Notes: generated by a model not told the origin, from the letters alone. Numbered from the stretch's first letter, positions 27,434 through 36,489 are shown. The stretch: DNA of 51,642 nucleotides from an uncultured Cyclobacteriaceae bacterium (GCA_947492745.1 CANLOE010000046.1:1-51642), one strand, 5' to 3'. Numbers and translations: made by a program.

Positions 27434-27652
27434 GAGACTGTTTTAAAATGTATCTTTTTCTTTCTTATGTACTTCTTTTGATGCCTAATTTCGTTGAAAT
27501 TTCCGCTAGTTAGCGCGACATGCTTCTTTGCCAAAGGCTGAAGCGGCAGAAGGCCCCTTCACTGATAATGCCCTCGCGGCATTATTTTAACACTCGGTCC
27601 TGTCCAAAATAAGTGATAGCAAATTTTAAAATAATATCTTCAAAACAGTCTC
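27434..27652 (+). mobile_element. Element A4, MITE-like
   Basis: A 219-bp A copy with TAA duplications (27431-27433 and 27653-27655), ends GAGACTGTTTTAAAATG and TCAAAACAGTCTC, and the hairpin TAATGCC...GGCATTA. It ends 21 bases before the ATG of the YjbR-like gene, so the gene's promoter must lie in or beyond the element. Confidence 0.92.
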
Positions 27653-27673
27653 TAAGTCTCTTAACTTTAATTC

Positions 27674-28027
27674 ATGGATATAGTCTCTTTTCGGGAATAT
27701 TGTCTGTCTAAAAAAGGTGTTACAGAAAGTTTCCCTTTTGATAACCAAGCTTTGGTATTTAAAGTAATGGGAAAAATGTTCGCTTTGACGAATGTGGACC
27801 TCTTCAGTAGTATCAACCTGAAATGCGACCCCGAAAGGGCCGTTGAGCTAAGGGATCTATATGAAGGCATATCACCTGGTTATCATATGAATAAGAAGCA
27901 TTGGAATACGGTAAGTACACAAGCTGCATTGCCCGATAGTCTTGTTTTGGAACTCACCGACCACTCTTATGATTTGGTCGTAGCAAAACTACCTAAAGCG
28001 TTGAAAAAGGAGCTTAGTGAACTCTAA
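27674..28027 (+). CDS. MmcQ/YjbR-family protein
   Basis: A 117-residue protein of the MmcQ/YjbR family, a small double-wing fold related to some DNA-binding proteins; its actual role is not established. Typical features are GVTESFPFDNQALVFKVMGKMFALT, INLKCDPERAVELRDLYEGISPGYHMNKKHWNTV and LTDHSYDLVVAKLPKALKKEL. It is a stand-alone gene directly behind element A4. Confidence 0.85.
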   Translation: MDIVSFREYCLSKKGVTESFPFDNQALVFKVMGKMFALTNVDLFSSINLKCDPERAVELRDLYEGISPGYHMNKKHWNTVSTQAALPDSLVLELTDHSYDLVVAKLPKALKKELSEL

Positions 28028-28204
28028 ATCAGATAAATAACTTTTTTTTACTGAATTAAGCGAGTGATTACAATAAATATTCATCTTTAATGTTTAATAT
28101 ATGAACTAATAAAGTTACTTTTGGAAATTGGTTGAGCATGTAATTTTTTGGCATTATTTTAGCCTAATTTAGCCTGAATCCAAAAGGGTATATTAAATCA
28201 CTAG

Positions 28205-29164
28205 ATGAAACTACAGTTTTCAACATTTTTTTTAGGCCTACTATTACTCATAGTCTTTGCTTCCTGTACGACGCAAAGGATGATATGTCCCGCGTATCAG
28301 AGTGCCTTTATCTATGATGAGGACATATTGGCACAAAAATTCAGTCATTTCGAAGACTCTATACCCAAAGAGCAGTTCATCGCTAGCAAGGATAAGTTTT
28401 TAGTGATCAACGATGTACCCTATCGTAAGAAATTACGTAAAATGCAGACCATCGAGATGGTGGATGTCTATCCCCAAGAGGATTCTCTTGTATCCGAGGA
28501 ATTTGTTGGCTACGGTTACGATAGTACAGCAGTCATATCCATAGAAGTAGACTCGGCAGCCATGGATTCGCTGAACATGCTGCCCCCTTGGGAAGAAAAG
28601 TTTAACATAGAACAGGAGAACTATCTTTATTATTTCAATGATATACTTGTCTACCCTGATGAAAGAGCGGCCTTAGAAGCAGCCGATGCTAAAATGCGCG
28701 AGATACAAGGCGAAAAAGCCAAGAAGAGAGGCTTCTTCAAGAGACTCTTCGGTAAAAAGGATAAAAATTCAGACCCCAATAGCAGTCTGGTAGGGGGTGA
28801 CTCTACCGCAACGGATACCGGCAAGAAAAAAGGCTTTTTTGGCAGACTCTTCGGTAAGAAGAATAAAAACAAACTGTCAGAAGAAAATCAACTTGAAGAA
28901 GAGGAAGAAGCTACAGAGGATTTTGTAGAACCCGTTACCGACCCCGATTTGGTAAGGCCCGAAATGCCCGAAGGTTTTGGGCAAGAAGACGGTAAGAAAA
29001 AGAAGTCCAAGAAAAAGAAGTCCAAGAAACCAAAAAAGGAAAAGCGGGAGAAAGCACCCAAAGAGAAAAAAGAAAAGAAAAAGAAGGAAAAAAAAACCAA
29101 AAAGAACAAAAATACTGATGTCCAAGAACCTACTGTGGAGTCTGCGGAGGACGAAGACAGTTAG
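28205..29164 (+). CDS. Lipoprotein with Lys-rich C-terminal tail
   Basis: A 319-residue predicted lipoprotein (signal with VFASC). The N-terminal region after CTTQRMICPAYQSAFIYDED looks like a conserved Bacteroidota type whose function is unknown to me. The middle holds two near-repeats, RGFFKRLFGKKDKN and KGFFGRLFGKKNKN, each basic and amphipathic, followed by an acidic run (EEEEEATED) and then about 50 residues that are mostly Lys with Glu, Pro and Ser. The tail could bind acidic polymers such as LPS, DNA or peptidoglycan (inference). TACTTTTG at 28116-28123 fits a -7 box about 80 bases before the start. Confidence 0.7.
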   Translation: MKLQFSTFFLGLLLLIVFASCTTQRMICPAYQSAFIYDEDILAQKFSHFEDSIPKEQFIASKDKFLVINDVPYRKKLRKMQTIEMVDVYPQEDSLVSEEFVGYGYDSTAVISIEVDSAAMDSLNMLPPWEEKFNIEQENYLYYFNDILVYPDERAALEAADAKMREIQGEKAKKRGFFKRLFGKKDKNSDPNSSLVGGDSTATDTGKKKGFFGRLFGKKNKNKLSEENQLEEEEEATEDFVEPVTDPDLVRPEMPEGFGQEDGKKKKSKKKKSKKPKKEKREKAPKEKKEKKKKEKKTKKNKNTDVQEPTVESAEDEDS

Positions 29165-29294
29165 TTCTACGGTCAAATCAAGTCCTACGCCTATCCTATT
29201 ATCTGCTTATTGTGCCGCATACATGGCGAAGTGACTATCCATTTATAGAACGAATGTACATGATTTGCGTTCTTCAATAGATATGTGGGTATGG

Positions 29295-29375
29295 ATTTGA
29301 AAATCAGAAAATCGGACATACTTTCGGATTTGCATAGCGGTGCTACGCTGACTCCAATAAACCTTTTATTATATT
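29295..29375 (-). repeat. Fragment of a decayed B/D element
   Basis: GCATAGCGGTGCTACGCTGA followed by CTCCAATAAACC matches the centre of the B/D family in minus orientation; the ends are gone. Confidence 0.45.
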
Positions 29376-29394
29376 GTAATAATGAAGTGACTTA

Positions 29395-29776
29395 GAGACT
29401 GTTTTAAACTGTATCTTTTTCCTTCTTATGTACTTCTTGATTTCGTTGAAATTCCCGCTAGCTAGCGCGACATGCTATCTTTGTCAATGGCTCACGCGGC
29501 AGACCGGCCCCTTCACTGATAATGCCCTCGCGGCATTATTTTAACCCAAAATGTCCATTAGAAAATCTATTCCGGACTTAACTGACTTCAAATCAGTAAA
29601 TGAATACGTTTTTTGAATTCACCGTAGCGGTGCTACGCTGAATCCAAGAAAACGCACTGATGTATTGCCATTTAAGTCCTCATGACGAAGTTCCAACGAA
29701 CATTCTGGGTTTAACGCTCGGTCCTATCCAAAATAAGTGATAACAAATTCTAAAATAATATCTTCAAAACAGTCTT
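29395..29776 (+). mobile_element. Element A5, interrupted by D3
   Basis: An A copy with TTA duplications (29392-29394 and 29777-29779) and ends GAGACTGTTTTAAACTG and TCAAAACAGTCTT. A complete D element is inserted right after the TAATGCCCTCGCGGCATTA hairpin. Removing it and one TTTAA leaves an A element of the normal length, about 212 bp. Confidence 0.92.
29545..29709 (-). mobile_element. Element D3 nested in A5
   Basis: A 165-bp D copy nearly identical to D2, flanked by perfect TTTAA duplications (29540-29544 and 29710-29714). The empty site GCATTATTTTAACGCTCGG is visible in A1 and A2, which proves the insertion and its 5-bp duplication. Confidence 0.95.
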
Positions 29777-30011
29777 TTAGACTTTGTTTTTTTATAAACT
29801 GAGTTGAATTTTCTCTTCCTATAGCAAACTCAGCTTATCCAGTGCTATTCTGATCAATTACGCGCTATATAGGACATGAACTAGTAAGGGCTGCATCTGT
29901 CAGTAATCCTATATAACTTTGCTCCCTACTTTCTGTTATAAATGCTATAAACGAAATATTCCATTAGAGTCGGTATAGGGCTTTTTTCACTAAAAATGTT
30001 GTTGTTGGTTT

Positions 30012-31097
30012 ATGAATTTGCGTGCCAAAGGTTTTTCATCTCTTATTATCCTTCTCTTTCTTTACTCCTGTCGTCCCGAATTATATCAAGGTAACGATCG
30101 CTACACCACTAAAGTAGCGTTGCCTCAGGCTGAAAAACCTCATCATAAGAATTCTTTAGAGTGGTGGTACCTTACCGGGCATTTGGAAGATGTCTCTAAG
30201 AAACACTCCTATGGAATAGAATATGTCTTTTTTCATTTTAATCCAAGAAATAAAAAGGATTATCTGATGGTCAATTATGCCTTGACCGATGTCAATAATA
30301 GTGCTTTTTATTATGATTATAGACTTCAAAGGCAGTCCGAACTCTTGGATAGCAGTCAATATATTGCCTTATCCATTAACAAAAGGAAAGGTAGTTTTCA
30401 GCTCAGTGGTCGAGAGGGGGCTTATGCGATAAAAGCTGCTATGTCAAAACATGAAATAGGTATGGAGTTACAGACCCAAGCGACCAAAGAAGTGCTGTTT
30501 CATGACAGTACAGGTTTTTTGTCCATGGACGGTTATGCCAAAGCGGGTTATTATAGCTATCCCAGACTTCTCACAGAAGGACAGCTTTTCCTGCAAGGAG
30601 ATATGGTCCAAGTAAAAGGGAAGCTTTGGTACGATAGACAGTGGAACTGCGCCGATATGATACAACCAAAAATAGCCTGGGATTGGATAGGTATCCAGAT
30701 GGAAGGCAGTCGGGAAGAGCTTATGCTTTATGCCATACATCGTTTCGAAGAGGATATCGTATCTTTTGGCGGAACTTATTGTGATGATAATCAAAAAGTT
30801 ATTTATCTTTCTGGTACTGATTTGTTTTTTGAGGCCGTTGATTTCTGGGAAAGTCCCTCTTCTAAAATAAAATATCCTATAGCTTGGGATGTAGTCATAC
30901 CTCGTTTGGGCTATGAGTTTGAGATTAGGGCCGTACTTCCCCATCAGGAATTGGACATGCACTTGGGACCCGCTCGGCTAAGTTATTGGGAGGGAAAATG
31001 TCAGGTGAAAGGAAAAAAGAACGGAGAGGAGATCGAAGGTCGTGCCTATGTAGAGCTGACCAATAGAAAAAGAATGAACAAAGCTCTTGATCGATAA
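30012..31097 (+). CDS. CrtC/AttH-like lipocalin-domain lipoprotein
   Basis: A 361-residue envelope protein of the AttH/CrtC lipocalin-like family (related to carotenoid 1,2-hydratase and predicted secreted hydrolases). It has a lipoprotein signal with LYSC (Cys20). Family stretches are the N-terminal SLEWWYLTGHLED, YGIEYVFFHFNP, KLWYDRQW with its Trp/Asp pocket, and the C-terminal YWEGKCQVKGKKNGEEIEGR. No carotenoid genes are nearby, so the substrate is unknown. A TAACTTTG box at 29914-29921 is a possible promoter element. Confidence 0.75.
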   Translation: MNLRAKGFSSLIILLFLYSCRPELYQGNDRYTTKVALPQAEKPHHKNSLEWWYLTGHLEDVSKKHSYGIEYVFFHFNPRNKKDYLMVNYALTDVNNSAFYYDYRLQRQSELLDSSQYIALSINKRKGSFQLSGREGAYAIKAAMSKHEIGMELQTQATKEVLFHDSTGFLSMDGYAKAGYYSYPRLLTEGQLFLQGDMVQVKGKLWYDRQWNCADMIQPKIAWDWIGIQMEGSREELMLYAIHRFEEDIVSFGGTYCDDNQKVIYLSGTDLFFEAVDFWESPSSKIKYPIAWDVVIPRLGYEFEIRAVLPHQELDMHLGPARLSYWEGKCQVKGKKNGEEIEGRAYVELTNRKRMNKALDR

Positions 31098-31174
31098 TCC
31101 TCGACTGACAACAATCAATCCCCAGCATATTTATTCAGGACAGATCAGTAATTGTACCATAGATCTAGAACAAT

Positions 31175-32320
31175 ATGCATTTAAATAGTACTATTAATGC
31201 AATCCGTATCGGTTTAAACGGATTGATAGAATTTAGCAGCACTCTACGAGAAAAAAGAATTTACCCCATTTTCCGATTTTCCCTCTTTTTGTTCATTATC
31301 GGTGTCCAGCCCCTCTATGCCCAAGGGCAGGAAGAAAATCCGATACTGAAGTTCATGATGGAGCATTCCGGACGTACTGCCATATACTTGGTTCGTAACG
31401 ATAGTATACGGGCGAACCATCGCTCAGATGAGATGATGCCGCTGGCCAGTACAATGAAAATCATTATTGCTATTGAATATGCAGAACAGGCGGGAAAAGG
31501 AAAGATAGATGCCCAAGAAAGAGTACCCATCGCTGATGTAAACTTGTTCTATGTGCCGAATACCGATGGAGGGATGCATAATATGTGGACGAAAGCAATG
31601 AAAGCCTCGGGCAAAATCGTTGATGATTCTGTTTCCATGGAAGAAATAGCCAAAGGCATGATGACCTTTAGCTCCAATGCAAATAGCGAGTACCTTATTT
31701 GGAGGTTAGGGTTGGACAATATCAATGCCAATCTGAAAAACCTAGGTATGAAAGACCATGAACCAATATTTCCTTTTGTTTCGTCACTCTTTGTATCCGA
31801 GACCGGAAAAAACGGTGACCCGCTCGATGATAATGCTTATATACAAGAGGCATTGGCAGTTCATGAAAAGTTGAAACTGGACAGAAACGGCAAGTTTAAG
31901 CAAAAGATGCCAAGGGTGACAATGGCAGAGCAACGAAACTGGTCCGATCGTCTTCCGTCGTCGACAGCTAAGACTTATGCGGTGTTAATGGAAAAAATCA
32001 ATGATAGGGAATATTTCACAAAAGAAGAATACCGACATCTATCGATATTGATGGAATTTTTGATGAAGAACCCCCAGAACCGAACTTGGCTCAACCATGC
32101 AGGAATGAAAGGCGGCTCTACAGCTTCTGTGCTTACCAAAGCCATGTATGCTACTGACAAGGACGGAAACAGTACCGAGCTGGTCTATTTTTTCGATGAC
32201 CTTAACTATCAGGAAAACCTGCAATTGCAAAAAAGTGCGAATGCTTTTGAGCTAAAAGTATTGACCGATGCCACATTTCTTGATAATTTGGAAAAAAAAT
32301 TGAAGAAAAAATCCCCGTAA
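31175..32320 (+). CDS. Class A beta-lactamase-fold serine hydrolase
   Basis: A 381-residue predicted exported serine hydrolase. A hydrophobic segment ends PLYA-QGQ (about residue 49) after an unusually long N-region. The penicillin-binding fold motifs are present: STMK (Ser92, Lys95, the S-x-x-K nucleophile), SSN (about 166-168) and KGGST (312-316, in place of KTG). The usual class A Glu on the omega loop is not obvious, so it may be a peptidase or esterase rather than an antibiotic-degrading enzyme. No regulator is adjacent. Confidence 0.75.
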   Translation: MHLNSTINAIRIGLNGLIEFSSTLREKRIYPIFRFSLFLFIIGVQPLYAQGQEENPILKFMMEHSGRTAIYLVRNDSIRANHRSDEMMPLASTMKIIIAIEYAEQAGKGKIDAQERVPIADVNLFYVPNTDGGMHNMWTKAMKASGKIVDDSVSMEEIAKGMMTFSSNANSEYLIWRLGLDNINANLKNLGMKDHEPIFPFVSSLFVSETGKNGDPLDDNAYIQEALAVHEKLKLDRNGKFKQKMPRVTMAEQRNWSDRLPSSTAKTYAVLMEKINDREYFTKEEYRHLSILMEFLMKNPQNRTWLNHAGMKGGSTASVLTKAMYATDKDGNSTELVYFFDDLNYQENLQLQKSANAFELKVLTDATFLDNLEKKLKKKSP

Positions 32321-32519
32321 GCCCAAATCCCTCAGAGGAGCTTCGCTGCGAAAATATACAGCAATTGAATAATAGGGGCCCCCTGTACTGTATGGTGTGG
32401 ATGCCAATGCAATATAAATAATTGATAGCAAAGCAATCTATGATAGTATAGGATGGTCAATGGGAATTTCAGTTTAAATACCCGTATAAAAATCATAGGT
32501 ACGGGAAATATTGAGATCG

Positions 32520-33155
32520 ATGATACTACCCTTTACGAAAAAATTGGAATCTCTATTGAAAACGACCCTTCCGGGGAAGCAGGCACAATTGCAGATGATT
32601 CCCACAATCAGTGGCCCACAACAGTATCGCTCAAGTATATCCGATAGGACAAAACAGGGCGGTGTACTCATTTTACTATATCCCGATGGAGAACAGATCA
32701 GCTTCCCCTTGATGCTGAGACACGTGTATAAAGGAGCTCATAGCGGTCAGGTAAGCCTCCCTGGAGGTAAAAAGGAGGATTTTGATGAAGATATTGTCGC
32801 TACCGCTCTCAGGGAATCCGAAGAGGAAATCGGAGTGGGAAAAGACGGGGTCACCGTCATCGGACGTTTGACGGAACTATACATCTATGCCAGCGACTTC
32901 CTAGTGACACCGATTGTAGGCTACACAGAGGAAAAACCTCATTTTAAACCCGATACCTATGAAGTGAAAGAGCTGATCCTGACCAACTTGAAAGAGCTTT
33001 TGGAAGAAGCCAATTTAAAGCGGAAAGAAGTAAGCTTTAATGAGGGCAAAGGACGCATAAATGCTCCTTATTTCGATATTTCAGGACATGTAGTATGGGG
33101 GGCTACCGCCATGATGTTGAGCGAATTCAAGACCTTATTGAAAATGATGCGATAA
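32520..33155 (+). CDS. CoA-type Nudix hydrolase
   Basis: Predicted pyrophosphohydrolase of the NudL/PCD1 type that acts on coenzyme A derivatives. From the ATG at 32520 it has 211 residues (a TTG at 32511 would add three). The CoA-specific UPF0035-like lead HSGQVSLPGGKKEDFDED runs directly into the Nudix box ALRESEEEIGV, whose REx2EE residues bind the metal. The C-terminal part ends with an ISGHVVWGATAMML helix typical of this subgroup. Confidence 0.88.
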   Translation: MILPFTKKLESLLKTTLPGKQAQLQMIPTISGPQQYRSSISDRTKQGGVLILLYPDGEQISFPLMLRHVYKGAHSGQVSLPGGKKEDFDEDIVATALRESEEEIGVGKDGVTVIGRLTELYIYASDFLVTPIVGYTEEKPHFKPDTYEVKELILTNLKELLEEANLKRKEVSFNEGKGRINAPYFDISGHVVWGATAMMLSEFKTLLKMMR

Positions 33156-33208
33156 GTACGTAAAATACTCCTTGAACTTAAGTTATCGTTAGTGTTTTAT
33201 CCTATGAA

Positions 33209-33360
33209 ATTACCTTTCAAAGGTCGTATATCTTCCTATTTATTTTATCCTACCCTGCATTGACAATTTTCATTATAGTGCTGTTAATAAGCAATTTTTG
33301 CTTTGACTGGAACAAAAAGACCCACAAAATTTCATGCGAGATTCAAAGAATGAATTTATG
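33209..33360 (+). repeat. Decayed E-type element
   Basis: It follows the E consensus from CTTTCAAAGGTCGTATATCTTCC through TTTGACTGGAACAAAAAGACCCAC to GAATTTATGTA, with about a third of bases changed and a degraded palindrome. It is directly followed by a mini-A element. Confidence 0.5.
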
Positions 33361-33363
33361 TAA

Positions 33364-33413
33364 GAGGCTGTTATGAAATGATGTACAAAAGATACACCGT
33401 TGAAAACGGTCTC
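33364..33413 (+). mobile_element. Minimal A-type element (50 bp)
   Basis: Only the two ends of an A element remain, GAGGCTGTTATGAAATG and TTGAAAACGGTCTC, around 19 bases. It is flanked by perfect TAA duplications (33361-33363 and 33414-33416). It could be an internally deleted copy or an independent short transposon. Confidence 0.65.
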
Positions 33414-33600
33414 TAAATGTTGATTCAGTTTAAAGGGAATGTTAATATTCTAAAAAATTTAATGAGTTTGTCTATACTTTTTTAGAAGCTACGCTTCACT
33501 GTGAAAAGACATAACTATAAGATTATCAATGATTAATATGTTGTTATTTCCAATAAGGGACACTATGGGAATAATTGTTTATTTGCTCACATTTACTTAT

Positions 33601-33918
33601 TAATTTTGACTTTTAACTTAGTTTTTTCTATATTCAACGAGAATTAAGGGAATTAGAAGAAATTTTCTTAATCATTTTTAGCTCAGGTTTGTGTTTTTTG
33701 ATTTTCGTAAAAGTCTATTTAATAAGATACGGACATTTTTTTGTTTATGTCGGTGATACGGCATAGTTAATACATGTAGGTTTTCATTTTTTCTGAGATA
33801 GTGATAGGTTGTTTTTTTGGTACTATGACGTGTAATCTTGCGAGATTATCTTTTTAGCAGTCAGCCACAGCCATTTTATAGAAACGGGAAAGCTTAGCTT
33901 TCCCGTTTCTTATTTTAG
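33601..33918 (+). ncRNA. Candidate small RNA transcript
   Basis: No ORF spans this AT-rich stretch, but it has the layout of a transcription unit. TAATTTTG at 33601-33608 fits the -7 box, with a TTG 23 bases upstream. Internal hairpins are visible (TATGTCG/CGGCATA near 33745-33765; TAATCT/AGATTA near 33832-33848), and a strong terminator follows at 33881. It matches no RNA family I can recognise; RNase P, tmRNA and SRP signatures are absent. Speculative. Confidence 0.3.
33881..33918 (+). terminator. Strong intrinsic terminator without an obvious gene
   Basis: A perfect 13-bp stem, GAAACGGGAAAGC / GCTTTCCCGTTTC, with a 3-base loop, followed by TTATTTT. It lies 726 bases after the Nudix stop and 728 before the next gene, so it must end some other transcript. 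Confidence 0.65.
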
Positions 33919-34084
33919 TGCTATTAATGACAACCTTAACTAGAGCAAATCGGTAAAATGAATGAGTTTTTTTTAATTATACCCAAACGCAATTGGTTTG
34001 GGACAACAAAATCATTACGAAAGCACTATTCCGCCCTGAATGACCCTAATAATCTATCAGCCAGTTACTTTTGTACTCAAATAT

Positions 34085-34200
34085 GATTTTGCTATGATAA
34101 TTCGAACTTCAAATTTCCCATTTCATTTTCCGTTGAGTATAACAGTAGCTATACTGCGCTGAATCTAATAAAGCACTCTGATGTATAGTTATCTAATCCT
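34085..34200 (-). repeat. Decayed B-type element
   Basis: TTGAGTATAACAGTAGCTATACTGCGCTGAATCTAATAAAGCACTCTGATGTAT follows the centre and right part of the B/D consensus. The ends are lost. Confidence 0.45.
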
Positions 34201-34274
34201 TCATTTTCGCTTGAGTACGTATACTGTGTAATTAGCGAAAAAAACCGACAACACCGTATCTTTGCTTGCTTTAT

Positions 34275-34440
34275 CCCGGATCATGCATTGAACAAATCTA
34301 CTGCGGATCTAAATAGCTGCAAACCGGTCGTTGCACTGAGTTTTTTGATTCACCATAGCGATGCTATGCTAAATCCAATAAAACTCCCTGATTTATTGCT
34401 GTTTAAACCCTCGTCACGAAGTTCCAACGCATGATCCGGG
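34275..34440 (-). mobile_element. Element B5, intact
   Basis: A 166-bp B copy with ends CCCGGATCATGCATTG and CCAACGCATGATCCGGG and perfect TTTAT duplications (34270-34274 and 34441-34445). This target differs from TTTAA, which shows the 5-bp repeat is a true duplication and not part of the element. Confidence 0.93.
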
Positions 34441-34611
34441 TTTATTCAATAAGTGCGATTCTTCTCATATGGCCTACGCATCGCTATGTAAGCACAATTG
34501 ACTATTTCCAAACCTGTCAGAGAAATTGATATTGGATTTCTGTGAGAAAAAAAATAATCTATATTTGATGCCGGTAAAATGAATTGTTTTTTATAATGAC
34601 CTTCAAAGTCT

Positions 34612-34619
34612 TATCTTTG
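34612..34619 (+). promoter_or_regulatory. Promoter -7 box of the PD40-OmpA gene
   Basis: TATCTTTG matches the Bacteroidota TAnnTTTG box, 26 bases before the ATG at 34646. The nearest upstream TTG ends 25 bases before it, slightly longer than the usual spacing. Confidence 0.45.
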
Positions 34620-34645
34620 GCTGAACTCATAATTGTTTCATTTCA

Positions 34646-35980
34646 ATGAAAAATTTTTTAGTGTTATTGTTCTTCGCAAAAGCATCGCTTGTTGTTGCCC
34701 AAGTACCATTGTTTGAAGAGCCGACCAATTTAGGTAGCAATATCAATACCGCAGCTGATGAGACAAGACCTATGTTGATGGCCGGCGGCAACCTGCTTTA
34801 CTTTAGCCGTGGTAGTTATAAACAGAATACTGGCGGTGCTACAGGAGGAAAGGACATCTGGTTCAGTCAGCGCAGGGCCGAAAATACATGGACTATGGCC
34901 ATCAATGGCATGAGTCTATTGAATACCAAGAAAAACAACGAAGTATTGGGAATCGGTAGAGGAGGGTTAAGGTTATACCTCACGAATAGCTATGGTGTAC
35001 AGGATGATACTTTCGAACGTATTGTATTTTCTGATTTTGAGAATGGTGACTGGACAGAACCGCTACCTTTGGGGATTAAGATAAAGAACAATAAATCCGT
35101 AGCGGATTTTTATATACATCCGAGTGAAGAGGTCGTTCTTTTTTCAATGAAAACTCCCGTAAGGGGAAATCAAGAAGACCTCTATGTCTGTCTGAAAAGT
35201 GATACTACAGACTGGTCTGCTCCGATTCATTTGGGAGCGACCATCAATACATCGGGCAAGGAGATAACCCCCTTCTTGTCCAAGGATAAGAAAGTGCTGT
35301 ATTTTTCCAGTGATGGTCATCCCGGCTTTGGAGATATGGATATATTTCTGGTAGAGCGACAAGATGAAACATGGCAGAGCTGGTCCAAACCGGTAAATTT
35401 GGGGAATAGGGTAAATTCAGAGGGCTTTGATGCTCATTTTATAGTCAGTGAAAATCAGGAAATGTTCTTTTCCAGTGACCGTGATGGTGGGCTACGTGAC
35501 CTCTACTACTCCCGATTGCAAACTCAGGAAGTGATTGCTGTCGAAACAGATGTTTTTGAGTCCGCTCCTACCGAAGAAGTAGACTCATTGATAGTGGATA
35601 CCATGTCCAAATTATCGAAAGTCGAAACCGATCTGGAAGATATTCCCAGTACTATCATAGTCCATTTTGGTTTTGATGCCTTTTCTGTCAAAAATCCTTT
35701 TACAAAAACGCTGGACAGCATAGCCAATTACTTGGATACCAGACCTAAAGTGGATATGGAAATCGTCGGACATACCGATAGCGTAGGCCCCGAAAACTAT
35801 AATCATATGCTGTCCGAGCGTCGAGCTAAAGCCGTCAAACAGTATTTCGTGAATAAAGGCATCCGTGGTGCGCGAATAGTTACCATGGGTAGGGGAGAGC
35901 TATACCCCTACACTTCTAATGCTACAGGAGAGGGCAGAAGGTTGAACCGTAGGGCTGAAATCATCTTTATCCTCAACTGA
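34646..35980 (+). CDS. PD40 beta-propeller protein with OmpA domain
   Basis: A 444-residue envelope protein. The signal peptide ends VVA-Q. It is followed by several WD40-like PD40 repeats, recognisable by TRPMLMAGGNLLYFSR, ITPFLSKDKKVLYFSSDGHPGFGDMDIF and NQEMFFSSDRDGGLRDLYYS (to about residue 290), then a linker and a C-terminal OmpA domain (about 325-444) with MEIVGHTDSVG and LSERRAKAVKQYF for non-covalent peptidoglycan binding. It resembles the PorE-type proteins linked to type IX secretion, but lacks their N-terminal TPR. It is likely periplasmic, tethering an outer-membrane component to the wall. Confidence 0.85.
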   Translation: MKNFLVLLFFAKASLVVAQVPLFEEPTNLGSNINTAADETRPMLMAGGNLLYFSRGSYKQNTGGATGGKDIWFSQRRAENTWTMAINGMSLLNTKKNNEVLGIGRGGLRLYLTNSYGVQDDTFERIVFSDFENGDWTEPLPLGIKIKNNKSVADFYIHPSEEVVLFSMKTPVRGNQEDLYVCLKSDTTDWSAPIHLGATINTSGKEITPFLSKDKKVLYFSSDGHPGFGDMDIFLVERQDETWQSWSKPVNLGNRVNSEGFDAHFIVSENQEMFFSSDRDGGLRDLYYSRLQTQEVIAVETDVFESAPTEEVDSLIVDTMSKLSKVETDLEDIPSTIIVHFGFDAFSVKNPFTKTLDSIANYLDTRPKVDMEIVGHTDSVGPENYNHMLSERRAKAVKQYFVNKGIRGARIVTMGRGELYPYTSNATGEGRRLNRRAEIIFILN

Positions 35981-36209
35981 TCCATATAAGGTAAGGTAAT
36001 CTATTTTTCGTTATTCAGTAAATAAGGGTTTTGTCCGTGAAATAGAGCTGGGTTTCCTTACTTTTCATCGGAGGTGCGATCTTACCAAGGCCAAACTGAA
36101 AAAGCGTATGAGCATAATACCCTTCAAACGTCCTACGAAGAAAATATGCTTACGATGCTCGTATATTTTGAAAATTGCCGTCTTTCCTGATACGTTCAGC
36201 AAGTATCAC

Positions 36210-36458
36210 CTAAATATCCTCATTGAGGTTCAGGTTGAGAATGTCATTTCTGATATCCTCTATTAGATCTACGGACTTATGATATACCTTATTGATGATA
36301 TTATCGACCTCTTCGCCATAATCCTCGGGAAGCTCCTTGTTAAGTTTGTTGATTTCGATTTCCGCATTTTCAAATGCAGTCCTTAGTACATTGTTGACCT
36401 CAAGGGCAATTTCGGTCACGTATGCTTTTTGATGATTACTGATAGCTGTTTTTTCCAT
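36210..36458 (-). CDS. Small helical acidic protein, unknown
   Basis: An 82-residue acidic, helix-rich protein (NVLRTAFENAEIEINKLNKELPEDYGEEVDNIINKV) with no signal or membrane segment. I do not know the family. Coherent codon use and a heptad-like pattern support a real gene. Element B7 begins 32 bases upstream of its start. Confidence 0.5.
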   Translation of the reverse strand: MEKTAISNHQKAYVTEIALEVNNVLRTAFENAEIEINKLNKELPEDYGEEVDNIINKVYHKSVDLIEDIRNDILNLNLNEDI

Positions 36459-36489
36459 AGTACTCGAGGTTTGGAATGTTGATATTTAA

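Noticed and set aside
31175-32320. True antibiotic-inactivating class A beta-lactamase
   Set aside because: KTG is replaced by KGG and the omega-loop Glu is not evident, so only the fold is supported.
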